The position numbers were made by a program, and so were the translations under genes. From IMG/VR virus record IMGVR_UViG_3300027736_000116, positions 1 to 35,999 of that record: DNA of 35,999 nt; one strand, given 5' to 3'. Each line of letters starts with the position of its first letter. Position 1 is the stretch's first letter. Below are positions 5,889 through 12,520 of this stretch, one piece after another. The DNA is from a virus. The notes beneath the pieces are model-generated. The model had not been told where the DNA came from, searched no databases, and was given only the letters and a program-made list of their open reading frames with translations.

Positions 5889-7307
5889 TTACAACTGACT
5901 TATACGCTTACCTATCCATCTCATCACAGGAACTGCCATAGAATTACCTAATGCTTTATATCGAGTCGTGTCACTTGATGTTGGAGTATGAGTATAACCA
6001 TCTGGAAAGCCTTGTAACCTTTCACATTCCATTGGGGTTAATCTACGCACTCTCATTTGTTGCATAACTTTTGGACCACTATGAGTTGGACCGGCCATAT
6101 CTGCCGTCATTGTTGCAGTAACATCACCTTGAATAGTTCCATTGTATGTATCAACTGCAACTCCAGGTCTTTGGCATGCGGTTAAAGTTCCAGACAATTC
6201 TCTTTCAAATTTCATTTCATCTGGTCTAGCATTAACATGAAATCCATGAGCAACTGCTACCTGGTTATCACCCATGACTGCTCTTAATGTAGGAGATAGT
6301 TCTTTTGAAAACCTAGATGGATTACCTTCACGCTTTGCAATACCAGGTTCAAATCCATAAGCAACTCCATGTACACCACTTGCATTTAATGTATACATGA
6401 CTTCTTCTGAGTATCCATTACCATTACCACCATTGTGAGCTTGCCTACCTATAATGTTTTCTGCAATAGCGTATGACTTAGGTTCTAATACTAAAGGTTT
6501 AATATCTAAATCTGCACCGCCTGTTCCATAACTAGCAGTCAATGTTTTAGATACATCCTTGAGATCAATAGCACTGACACCTCGATCAATAATTATTTTA
6601 GTATGATCGTAGTTATCAATGCCTTTATGATCTCTTGCAAGTAATGATCCTACAATGACTGCGTTACCTTCTGATCTTGCTGGATTGTAACTGCCGTAGC
6701 TTGAAGGGCTTGCCTTAATGCAGTTGGCAATTTCTTTTCCCTCTTGTCTGCTCGGTGTAATATCCCTAGACAAGCTTTCGGACTCAAATAATACTTTGGC
6801 AGCACTTCTCCAGTCTCCAAGACATCCGACAACGAACACACGTCTGCGTCTTTGTGGCACTCCGAAGTATTGAGCGTCAAAAACTCTGTAGGCGAACCCA
6901 TACCCGAGTTCAGCCATCCCTTTAAGGAGACAGGCAAAGTCCTCTCCTCCGTTACTAGAGAGAACACCTGGGACATTTTCCCATAGTAACCATTTTGGTT
7001 TAAACTTTTCTGCAATTCCAAGATAGGTGAGCATGAGGTTTCCCCTTGGATCTTCAAGACCTTTTCTAAGTCCGGCGACTGAGAATGATTGACAAGGGGT
7101 TCCTCCGACCAAAAGTCCGATTGATTCATTTAGATTCCATTCTTTATAGTTAGTCATGTCTCCGTAATTGGTTACATGTGGGTAGTGATGTTGTAATAAT
7201 TGACTTGGAAACTTCTCAATTTCTGAGAATCCAACTGGGTTAAATCCTAGATCATGCCATGCTACTGTTGCGGCTTCAATGCCTGAACATACTGACAGAT
7301 AGTTCAT
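5889..7307 (-). CDS. C5-cytosine DNA methyltransferase
   Basis: The 472-residue protein contains the ordered motifs of cytosine-5 methyltransferases: motif I SVCSGIEAATVAW (5-17, SAM binding), motif IV GGTPCQSFS (68-76, catalytic Cys72), motif VI WENVPG (109-114), motif VIII QRRRRVFVVG (152-161) and motif X YKALGNSMAVPV near 450-461. The long insert between VIII and IX (about 165-430) is the target-recognition region and holds loosely repeated S/T-L-T-A/S segments (SKTLTASYGTGG, SGTLTACQRPG, TATMTADMAGP), a feature of phage enzymes of this type. It probably protects phage DNA from host restriction; no partner endonuclease is present. It is the last gene of a leftward operon, starting 2 bases past the stop of the 49-aa gene. 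Confidence 0.95.
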   Translation of the reverse strand: MNYLSVCSGIEAATVAWHDLGFNPVGFSEIEKFPSQLLQHHYPHVTNYGDMTNYKEWNLNESIGLLVGGTPCQSFSVAGLRKGLEDPRGNLMLTYLGIAEKFKPKWLLWENVPGVLSSNGGEDFACLLKGMAELGYGFAYRVFDAQYFGVPQRRRRVFVVGCLGDWRSAAKVLFESESLSRDITPSRQEGKEIANCIKASPSSYGSYNPARSEGNAVIVGSLLARDHKGIDNYDHTKIIIDRGVSAIDLKDVSKTLTASYGTGGADLDIKPLVLEPKSYAIAENIIGRQAHNGGNGNGYSEEVMYTLNASGVHGVAYGFEPGIAKREGNPSRFSKELSPTLRAVMGDNQVAVAHGFHVNARPDEMKFERELSGTLTACQRPGVAVDTYNGTIQGDVTATMTADMAGPTHSGPKVMQQMRVRRLTPMECERLQGFPDGYTHTPTSSDTTRYKALGNSMAVPVMRWIGKRISQL

Positions 7308-7309
7308 AG

Positions 7310-7459
7310 TTACTCCGAGTAATGATCACTAATTCCATGATCGTGTTTAAAATAATCAAGTAGTTCATCATCTTCCATAGGTTCTTCATATAATCTTTGA
7401 AGTCCCTTTAATGGTTTCTTTTTTTTCTTTGGATCTTGTTCCACCTTATCATCATCCAT
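7310..7459 (-). CDS. Small charged hypothetical protein (49 aa)
   Basis: Read leftward from ATG at 7459 to TAA at 7310-7312, with AGAGGGA as ribosome binding site. The 49-residue product is highly charged: a start rich in Asp (MDDDKVEQDP), a run of five lysines, then acidic EEPMEDDELLDYF and a His-containing end. No recognised family. It sits snugly between a tiny membrane protein gene and the methyltransferase (one base and two bases from its neighbours), which is the main evidence that it is real. Confidence 0.6.
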   Translation of the reverse strand: MDDDKVEQDPKKKKKPLKGLQRLYEEPMEDDELLDYFKHDHGISDHYSE

Positions 7460-7460
7460 A

Positions 7461-7589
7461 TTAATTCCCTCTTATAAAAAATAAATCAATTAATATGTAA
7501 CATCCATAAGCAAGCCAAATCATACTACTAATAACTAATAACCATACTATAACATCTACTATTTTTTCTACTAATTTAATAAAAGACAT
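7461..7589 (-). CDS. Tiny membrane protein (42 aa)
   Basis: ATG at 7589, TAA at 7461-7463. The 42-residue product has a short charged N-terminus (MSFIKLVEKIVDV) and then one long hydrophobic segment (IVWLLVISSMIWLAYGCYIL) ending in DLFFIRGN. It overlaps the end of the cell wall hydrolase gene by 14 bases, and the next gene starts one base after its stop. Association with a cell wall hydrolase suggests a holin-like or pinholin-like role, but it could also act on the host membrane in another way. Confidence 0.55.
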   Translation of the reverse strand: MSFIKLVEKIVDVIVWLLVISSMIWLAYGCYILIDLFFIRGN

Positions 7590-7929
7590 GATTTTTAATC
7601 ACAGTTCTAGGTTTCATTCCCCATTGGTTTGGTAATTCTACACTATGAAAATGTGTAGCACCATGACTATAATCTTTCACTTGTTGATTTAAAATCTTAT
7701 TAGACAAATCAATGTAAGGCTGCAATTGTTGCATGGTAGGTACTTTAAAAGCTTTGGTAGTCCATTCAAATTGGTATGGTCTATAAGTCTCACGACATAC
7801 GTTCTTAGGATCAAACTCTGACCTACGATACAACACGTATCCCACCGCCACTTGGCCAGGGAATGGTTCCCCCCTAGCCTCATGGTACAAAGTCAAACTC
7901 ATACACATCACTGCTGCAATATCTAACAT
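7576..7929 (-). CDS. Cell wall hydrolase, SleB-like (Hydrolase_2)
   Basis: The 117-residue protein has the SleB-type lysozyme-like core: LTLYHEARGEPFPGQVAVG (Glu17 in HEARGE is the likely catalytic acid), VLYRRSEFD, VCRETYRPYQFEW and the C-terminal DYSHGATHFHSVELP...NHVFY. I chose ATG 7929 because it follows AAAGGAGAC by four bases; an upstream in-frame ATG at 8007 lacks a site and would run through the putative promoter. No signal peptide. SleB-type enzymes cleave peptidoglycan glycan strands. This is the second lysin in the genome and lies in the leftward operon with the methyltransferase, not in the late lysis group. Confidence 0.88.
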   Translation of the reverse strand: MLDIAAVMCMSLTLYHEARGEPFPGQVAVGYVLYRRSEFDPKNVCRETYRPYQFEWTTKAFKVPTMQQLQPYIDLSNKILNQQVKDYSHGATHFHSVELPNQWGMKPRTVIKNHVFY

Positions 7930-7966
7930 AAAGTCTCCTTTGCTTAGATAGCTTTCATGGTTTTGC

Positions 7967-7985
7967 GTATATACTTTGTATATAC
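7967..7985. promoter_or_regulatory. Double GTATATAC operator-like repeat
   Basis: Two copies of the self-complementary octamer GTATATAC (7967-7974 and 7978-7985) are separated by TTT. The arrangement is both a direct and an inverted repeat, as expected for a dimeric regulator. It lies between the divergent starts of the SleB operon (7929, minus) and the PqqA gene (8044, plus) and overlaps the -10 of a leftward promoter candidate. Confidence 0.45.
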
Positions 7986-7997
7986 AATTATTTACAA
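7968..7997 (-). promoter_or_regulatory. Leftward promoter candidate for the SleB-methyltransferase operon
   Basis: On the minus strand, TTGTAA (7997-7992) is followed after 18 bases by TATATA (7973-7968). Transcription would start about 30 bases upstream of the hydrolase ATG at 7929. The -10 box lies within the GTATATAC repeat, so binding there would block transcription. Confidence 0.45.
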
Positions 7998-8043
7998 TAA
8001 TACACACAAGCTATGTTGCTTGTATTTTATTAAGGACAAAATT

Positions 8044-8115
8044 ATGTGGACAACTCCATTAGCTACTGAAATGCGCTTCGGCTTCGAAGTTACGATGTAT
8101 GTAATGAATAAATAA
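8044..8115 (+). CDS. pqqA: PqqA, pyrroloquinoline quinone precursor peptide
   Basis: A 23-codon gene on the plus strand, ATG 8044 to TAA 8113-8115, with AAGGA at 8032-8036 and a 7-base spacer. The peptide begins MWTTP, has RFGFEVTMYV at residues 11-20 and ends NK. It has the same length as Klebsiella PqqA and matches it at Trp2, Pro5, Arg11, Gly13, Glu15, Val16, Thr17, Tyr19 and Asn22, with a basic last residue. Glu15 and Tyr19 are the two residues that PqqE (with PqqD) crosslinks and that become PQQ. No other pqq gene is present, so the host must supply PqqB, C, D, E and the protease. It stands alone, divergent from the SleB operon, and its last 26 bases overlap the end of the convergent gene at 8090-8290. 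PQQ serves methanol dehydrogenase, so this is a likely auxiliary metabolic gene. Confidence 0.9.
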   Translation: MWTTPLATEMRFGFEVTMYVMNK

Positions 8116-8290
8116 GCCAAGCGTATACAGATAGGGCAATGCCTGCGGAGATCTTTGTTGCTCTCCATACGCGTTGCCTTTTATCTTTAGGTGACTCTAA
8201 TGTCACCTCATACTCATAGCCATTAAGTTCTTTAAATGAGCGTGGGAAGCGCCATTCAAATGCATTGAAGTCTGTTTTAACTGGTTTCAT
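8090..8290 (-). CDS. Small C-terminally anchored membrane protein
   Basis: The 66-residue product has a charged, aromatic N-terminal domain (FNAFEWRFPRSFKELNGYEY, then EVTLESPKDKRQRVWRATK) and a single hydrophobic segment near the C-terminus (ISAGIALSVYAWLIYSL, about 47-63). Ribosome binding site AAAAGGA seven bases before ATG 8290. It is the last gene of the leftward recombination operon, three bases after the annealing protein gene, and its 3' end overlaps the end of the PqqA gene on the other strand. I do not recognise a family. Confidence 0.55.
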   Translation of the reverse strand: MKPVKTDFNAFEWRFPRSFKELNGYEYEVTLESPKDKRQRVWRATKISAGIALSVYAWLIYSLHTS

Positions 8291-8293
8291 TGA

Positions 8294-9007
8294 TTATCCT
8301 TTTACATTTTTGATGCGTGTGGCGTGTTTGCCTAAGTATTGCATCTTTAGTGTTATGGGTAGGCGGTTTAATGTAAGCTCATTGGCTTCAAATAATGCCT
8401 TAAGTTTAGATATCTTATCCTCTGATGAAAGACTAGAATTAACTAGCTTGTCATTCATTTCATCAAACTTTGCTTGCCATGTCAATAGATCAGATACCTC
8501 TTGAGCTTCTTTTCCAGGCACAAAGAAGGTAAATGTACTACTAAGTGGTTTTTTTGCAACACTGCCAGACCTTTCTGTAGCTAAGTTACCATCATCATCC
8601 TCTGGTGCAATACCACAAGCAGCCATAAGGCTACCTCTACGACAGTAAGTCAATGATGCCATGACACCATGCGGATCTATCTTGGATGCGGGGATGTGTA
8701 AGATACCACCACTCAAAGTCTCACCTGACTCATGGATAAAAACAGTCTCCACCTTGACACCATCATCACAATCATGCGTCTTTTGTATAAGACCAATACC
8801 ATTGTTATGTAGTGCGTCAATGACTGCCTCAATACACCCTTCCAAGTTTACATATTTACTGCGAAAGTGTGGATTAGTAGCTGTTTTAATTGCCGGAGCA
8901 AACTCCTTTTGTGCTTTGATAAATGCTGCTGATATAGTTTTCATACTTTTCTCCTGTTGTTGTAATTCATTCATAACTTCTGCTTCAAAACGATCTTGGT
9001 CATTCAT
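8294..9007 (-). CDS. erf: ERF-family single-strand annealing protein
   Basis: The 237-residue protein matches the ERF superfamily in its first 150 residues: ISAAFIKAQKEFAPAIKTAT, NPHFRSKYVNLEGCIEAVID, ALHNNGIGLIQ, then VETVFIHESGETLSGG, IPASKIDPHGVMASLTYCRR and GSLMAACGIAPEDDDGN. This order of Y.NL..v..a....l..nGl...Q, and then the P.....D.Q..GS..TYarRY-like segment, defines the family. ERF proteins anneal complementary single strands in phage recombination and genome circularisation, usually with an exonuclease; the YqaJ nuclease two genes upstream fits this. The C-terminal part is alpha-helical and variable. It starts just one base after the preceding stop. Confidence 0.88.
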   Translation of the reverse strand: MNDQDRFEAEVMNELQQQEKSMKTISAAFIKAQKEFAPAIKTATNPHFRSKYVNLEGCIEAVIDALHNNGIGLIQKTHDCDDGVKVETVFIHESGETLSGGILHIPASKIDPHGVMASLTYCRRGSLMAACGIAPEDDDGNLATERSGSVAKKPLSSTFTFFVPGKEAQEVSDLLTWQAKFDEMNDKLVNSSLSSEDKISKLKALFEANELTLNRLPITLKMQYLGKHATRIKNVKG

Positions 9008-9008
9008 A

Positions 9009-9605
9009 TCAATTAAACCAATCTATAGTTGTTGTACCTTGATAACCTTTTTCCCACACAAACCAAGCATAAGAAACTGCTGATCCTTTTTGCTTATAAA
9101 ACTCTCCGTTAATTGCACATATTAATCTACTGCTACTTACATAGATAATTTTAGGTGGGTTTTCTTTAAATATCTTTTTGCGAGCCTTGCCTTCTAAATA
9201 TCTTATTGGCAAAAATAATGCTAACTTTTTACCTGTTTGCATAATAGATAAAGACCTAACAATAAAATCATTAGCATATTTATATGGTGGGTTAGTAATA
9301 ATATTCATATCTATTTGTTGATTATTTGTAGCAGAAAGAAAATCCTTTACTTCTCCATAACCCCTATCAACTAAATCTGAACTATAAACATCATACCCAA
9401 GTGCTTTCATTTCATTTGATAAACTACCTTCACCACAAGCACATTCCCAAATCTTGCCTTCAAATTTTTCTATATCAAGAAATAATCTAACTGCTTTAGG
9501 TTCTGTAGCATAATAGTCATGTTCTTGTCTATCATAACTTGCATGACTACTAGCTCCCAATGTTTTAGCATAAGCTACACTATTTCCTGTCCAATCTTTA
9601 CTCAT
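9009..9605 (-). CDS. Adenine-type DNA methyltransferase (NPPY)
   Basis: The 198-residue protein has SAM-binding motif I ECACGEGSLS (54-63) and catalytic motif IV NPPY (105-108), with an intervening Asp in SSDLVD (motif II). NPPY is typical of N6-adenine (and some N4-cytosine) methyltransferases. Length and the compact layout, with no obvious large recognition domain, match small phage enzymes of the Dam-like / 'SAM-dependent methyltransferase' type. The N-terminus GNSVAYAKTLGASSHASYDR is a common lead-in. It overlaps the YqaJ gene by four bases. Together with the cytosine enzyme at 5889-7307 it would give the phage two kinds of base modification. Confidence 0.8.
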   Translation of the reverse strand: MSKDWTGNSVAYAKTLGASSHASYDRQEHDYYATEPKAVRLFLDIEKFEGKIWECACGEGSLSNEMKALGYDVYSSDLVDRGYGEVKDFLSATNNQQIDMNIITNPPYKYANDFIVRSLSIMQTGKKLALFLPIRYLEGKARKKIFKENPPKIIYVSSSRLICAINGEFYKQKGSAVSYAWFVWEKGYQGTTTIDWFN

Positions 9606-10573
9606 ATACGATCCTTAATAGATAATTTAGATTGCCTAATAATATAGGCTTCCTTAGCTGGCACCTTCTTTTCTGGCTGTGCTTTGTAACTTCTCATTGG
9701 CCATGAAATCTTATAACGACCTGCGTTACATACTTCTGCATCACGCATTTGATCCATAATATTGATCTGTAAATTATCAATAGCTTTTTCTAACTCAAAA
9801 ATTTGTTCACGTAATGTAATAATCTTTTCTGCCTGGATCTCTACTTCTGGCAATTCAATCGTACTCTTTTCAGCACGATCAAATATACGTGCAGCTTCAA
9901 AAGAGTTTTGCAAATCATACCATTCAATCTCTTGATTAGTTTTGTACTTATCTAATCGCTCTTGAAAATCCTCTACCGCATTGTGAATCATATTGACATG
10001 ATCTTCATTGATGGGATATAGGAAGATACGTAATGTAGTCCCTTTGTATAAAACACATAAAGCTCCCCAGGATGCTCTCATAATATTCATTTGTCCCTGG
10101 AGTTGTATCACACCACGATATGGAGCTGGCTCACTCTCGACTTCTTGAGCAGTAAGTTTTGCTTCTAAAATACCATACCCATCAAGTTTAATTGAATCCC
10201 TACCCATGACATAAATACCTTTGTCAATATCAGTATAAATTGTTGTGTCATTGCCAGATGCAGTACCATCAAGGCTTGTAGCCAATGGTATGTCAGGATG
10301 AAAGTAAGGTTTATCATGTGCTAATTGATCTATGTCTACACCTAATCTCTTACATGCTTCTGCCAGGATAAGCTTTTCTGTAATGTTACCCCATAGCATA
10401 GGTTCATTTTCTACAAACTCATTAGGTTCACCATTAATTGCATTGATTGAATATTTCAATTCATCATTTGGCGTCCTAAATTTACTAAAACCTAATAAGG
10501 ATGGAAGCCTGGAACACGACATCATGTCATCAGGTGTTAATTTTCCAAGCGCTTTATCTTGCATTGTATTCAC
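9602..10573 (-). CDS. YqaJ-like viral exonuclease
   Basis: The 323-residue protein shows the PD-(D/E)XK nuclease layout of YqaJ recombinases: a Ser-rich N-terminus (SCSRLPSLLGFSKF), Glu66 in WGNITEKLI, Asp102 in TSLDGTAS, the EAK triad member at 137-139 (GILEAKLT) and Gln157/Gln159 in VIQLQGQMNI. It is followed by a coiled coil (about 245-285: EKIITLREQIFELEKAIDN) and a basic tail. The enzyme would resect double-strand ends and hand single strands to the ERF protein. Its start overlaps the serine recombinase gene by 20 bases. Confidence 0.85.
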   Translation of the reverse strand: MNTMQDKALGKLTPDDMMSCSRLPSLLGFSKFRTPNDELKYSINAINGEPNEFVENEPMLWGNITEKLILAEACKRLGVDIDQLAHDKPYFHPDIPLATSLDGTASGNDTTIYTDIDKGIYVMGRDSIKLDGYGILEAKLTAQEVESEPAPYRGVIQLQGQMNIMRASWGALCVLYKGTTLRIFLYPINEDHVNMIHNAVEDFQERLDKYKTNQEIEWYDLQNSFEAARIFDRAEKSTIELPEVEIQAEKIITLREQIFELEKAIDNLQINIMDQMRDAEVCNAGRYKISWPMRSYKAQPEKKVPAKEAYIIRQSKLSIKDRI

Positions 10574-11243
10574 TCACTTTCTTTTTGTAATTGTTTAAAT
10601 AATACGATACATTAGGAGCAGTCCAAGTATGGCCTAAAAATGTTTTGACACCTAATTCATTGAGTTTTTTTGCAATGTTGCGACAAGATGGTTTACCACA
10701 ATTAGAAATGGCAAGATCAACCATGGGTTTAATATTCATGGCAAATTCAATCTTAATATCTGCGGATGCAAATCCACCTCGGATAGATGCTTGCAGCAGT
10801 GCCTCTCTTGGCGCACCAAGTTTAATACCTCTTGCTTTGGCAGCCATTAATGCATTACGCGTATTGATTGAGATCTGTCGCCTTGTTTCTTCATTTAATA
10901 CCGCTCGAATATGTAATTCAAAAATACTAGCGTTTGGGGTTTCCGCTATGGTAAGTGGCACCTTCTTTTCCAAAAGCGAACTCATCAATGCAACGGAACG
11001 AGTTAATCTGCACTGTTTGGCAACAAGTAAACGAGAATCATTCTCAATATCTAATAATGCCAACGCTTTGAGTAACTCCTCTCTTTCATTGTGAGAACCG
11101 CTCTCAATGTCCGTAAACTCTGCGAGAATTTCCGCGTTAATGCTTTGAGCGTATGCGTAACAGATTGTTTTTTGTGCCTCCAATCCGAGTCCGCTTTGCC
11201 CTTGCTTATCAGTTGAAACACGATAATATGCAATAAATTTCAT
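10554..11243 (-). CDS. Small serine recombinase (resolvase/invertase type)
   Basis: The 229-residue protein starts MKFIAYYRVSTDKQGQSGLG, with catalytic Ser10 in the YYRVSTDKQ motif, then the conserved SRLLVAKQCRLTRSVA core and a long helix (EETRRQISINTRNALMAAKA) leading to a DNA-binding end with a helix-turn-helix (SCRNIAKKLNELGVKTFLG, then WTAPNVSYYL). The size matches resolvases and invertases, not the large serine integrases. It could resolve multimers, invert a segment or integrate the genome; no recombination site could be proved. It opens the recombination operon. Preceded by AAAGG nine bases before ATG 11243. Confidence 0.88.
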   Translation of the reverse strand: MKFIAYYRVSTDKQGQSGLGLEAQKTICYAYAQSINAEILAEFTDIESGSHNEREELLKALALLDIENDSRLLVAKQCRLTRSVALMSSLLEKKVPLTIAETPNASIFELHIRAVLNEETRRQISINTRNALMAAKARGIKLGAPREALLQASIRGGFASADIKIEFAMNIKPMVDLAISNCGKPSCRNIAKKLNELGVKTFLGHTWTAPNVSYYLNNYKKKVSEYNAR

Positions 11244-11262
11244 AATGTTAGCCTTTCATAGC

Positions 11263-11358
11263 TTAAAAAGAGAATAAAAAGAGAACCCATGCATAGATGA
11301 CAATTAATCCTAGAAATGCATAGAGTACTAACTGAAAAAAACTAGGTTCATTTTGCAT
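11263..11358 (-). CDS. Tiny membrane protein (31 aa)
   Basis: From ATG 11358 to TAA 11263-11265, with an excellent ribosome binding site (AAGGAG, seven bases before the start). The product is 31 residues: a short polar start (MQNEPSFFQ) and then one hydrophobic stretch (LVLYAFLGLIVIYAWVLFLF). No family recognised. It lies between the unknown-gene cluster and the serine recombinase gene. The strong translation signal is the main reason to believe it. Confidence 0.5.
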   Translation of the reverse strand: MQNEPSFFQLVLYAFLGLIVIYAWVLFLFSF

Positions 11359-11404
11359 TTTAATGCTCCTTAAATGATTTAAAAATGGTTACCAATAGCA
11401 ACCC

Positions 11405-11431
11405 CTAAGCACCCTAAAAAAAGATGCTTAG
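11405..11431. other. Inverted repeat CTAAGCA / TGCTTAG
   Basis: CTAAGCA (11405-11411) and TGCTTAG (11425-11431) form a perfect 7-base stem with a 13-base loop, just downstream of the gene ending at 11452. On the leftward message it could slow or end transcription, but the T-run (TTTTTTT) is in the loop, not after the stem, so it is not a standard terminator. Confidence 0.3.
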
Positions 11432-11451
11432 AGTTGATACTATGCAATTAA

Positions 11452-11676
11452 TTAGTTACCTAACCCATCGCGATATGCAACCCCTAAAGTAAAAGAGCGG
11501 ACATGCTCTGCTAGGTCGTAGTCATCGCCATACTTCCACCAATTAGGTTCACACTTAAATAACTTGGTGTGTTCTTCAAGAGCTATTTGAAGTGCTTCTA
11601 TAGCTCTTTCTTTGGTTGTCTCAATGAGTTCAAAATTAAAACTGTTACTTATGTATTGAGCATGAAATAAAGTCAT
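11452..11676 (-). CDS. Hypothetical protein, 74 aa
   Basis: The acidic product contains an alpha-helical segment (TTKERAIEALQIALEEHTKL) followed by an aromatic, acidic patch (EPNWWKYGDDYDLAEHVRS). No recognised domain, signal peptide or membrane segment. AAGGAGGG, lying inside the end of the upstream gene, is nine bases before ATG 11676, so the two genes are translationally linked. Being small, acidic and in the leftward early region, it could be a host takeover or DNA-mimic protein, but nothing in the sequence proves that. Confidence 0.55.
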   Translation of the reverse strand: MTLFHAQYISNSFNFELIETTKERAIEALQIALEEHTKLFKCEPNWWKYGDDYDLAEHVRSFTLGVAYRDGLGN

Positions 11677-11679
11677 GAC

Positions 11680-12228
11680 TTAACCCTCCTTTCTTTTGTA
11701 GATTGCAAAGGTAGTGGCAAAGTCTTGCGTAATATAGGATTGTTTACGCTTAAATTCTATTTGCTTAATAGATTGACCGCGGAACTTGTAGCGATACATG
11801 CCTTTTGTGTGCATTTGAAAAGTTTTGAGGTATTGCATTGGAATGCCTTTTGCAACGCTATGCTCTGCACTTGGTGAAGCGTGCAATTGAATCATTACTT
11901 CAATTTGTGCAAGTGTGAGCGGTTCTTGTTGAATGTTAAGAAGCTTTTTTGCTTTAAGTGCTTTCTTTGTTTGTGTTTCTTGGATCTTTGCCCATCGTAG
12001 AGCATCTTTAAGTCTTGCTATTTCTCTGTCTTTCTCTGTTGCCTTTTGTCTTGCTACGAAATCAACAAAAGTGATGCAACACTTAGACAAAATCTCCGTT
12101 GCTTCTTCGTAGTTAATGACACCATCGTCAAATTGAGCGTAAATGTCATTAATAGAAGAATAGAGGTCATGCACTGTGTAAGTGATTGCTTGGTTGTTAC
12201 TGATCATGCGAGTTGTAAAAGTTTGCAT
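11680..12228 (-). CDS. Hypothetical protein with central coiled coil, 182 aa
   Basis: The product has an N-terminal part (about 1-60) with ITYTVHDLYSSINDIYAQF, a lysine/glutamate-rich helix in the middle (ATEKDREIARLKDALRWAKI, then QETQTKKALKAKKLL) that should form a coiled coil, and a basic C-terminal half (YRYKFRGQSIKQIEFKRKQS). The basic tail could bind nucleic acid. No family recognised. It is preceded by the repeated leader at 12233-12256, which supplies AAAAGGA and includes the stop codon of the gene before it. Confidence 0.6.
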   Translation of the reverse strand: MQTFTTRMISNNQAITYTVHDLYSSINDIYAQFDDGVINYEEATEILSKCCITFVDFVARQKATEKDREIARLKDALRWAKIQETQTKKALKAKKLLNIQQEPLTLAQIEVMIQLHASPSAEHSVAKGIPMQYLKTFQMHTKGMYRYKFRGQSIKQIEFKRKQSYITQDFATTFAIYKRKEG

Positions 12229-12232
12229 TTTA

Positions 12233-12256
12233 TTTTCCTTTTATGGATTGATTAAA
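12233..12256 (-). repeat. Repeated leader, copy 1 (before gene starting 12228)
   Basis: Read leftward it has TTTAATCAATCCATAAAAGG, then AAAA. The conserved core AATCCAT plus AGGA recurs before three other genes (12521-12547, 12859-12884, 13310-13335). The AGGA serves as ribosome binding site. The TAA in this copy is the stop codon of the upstream gene. Confidence 0.7.
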
Positions 12257-12515
12257 TTGTGGGGATTGTTTCAAGGGCATCATTAGAGGTAAACAAAGAA
12301 CCGCCATTGTTGCCCTCATCGTCTGCACTTGCAAAAATATAATGTCCATCATCAAAGAAAATGACGAGAGCGGATTTATCCCACCCAAGTGCTTCCATTT
12401 CTTTTTCTGATAGATATTCACAATTAACAATCTTTTTACCTACTAAAAAAGCGTTTGCTAATTGTCCCCAATGTTTTCTAGCTATTGGTGGATATTTAAG
12501 TATCTTTGGATTCAT
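12252..12515 (-). CDS. Hypothetical protein, 87 aa
   Basis: The product reads MNPKILKYPPIARKHWGQLA at the start, then a ...LSEKEMEALGWDKSALVIFF segment followed by DDGHYIFASADDEGNNGGSL. The acidic, glycine-containing loop and the alternating hydrophobics around 50-70 suggest a small beta-rich domain that could be a regulator or inhibitor. No family recognised. Its start lies behind the second copy of the repeated leader and its stop lies inside the first copy. Confidence 0.55.
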   Translation of the reverse strand: MNPKILKYPPIARKHWGQLANAFLVGKKIVNCEYLSEKEMEALGWDKSALVIFFDDGHYIFASADDEGNNGGSLFTSNDALETIPTI

Positions 12516-12520
12516 TTTGT

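Noticed and set aside
7930-8007. Longer N-terminus of the SleB hydrolase (ATG at 8007)
   Set aside because: It would run through the promoter and GTATATAC element, has no ribosome binding site, and the ATG at 7929 has AAAGGAGAC.
8661-9083. Plus-strand frame of 140 codons opposite the ERF gene
   Set aside because: The minus strand encodes a clear ERF protein with overlapping neighbours; the opposite frame has no start signal or family match.
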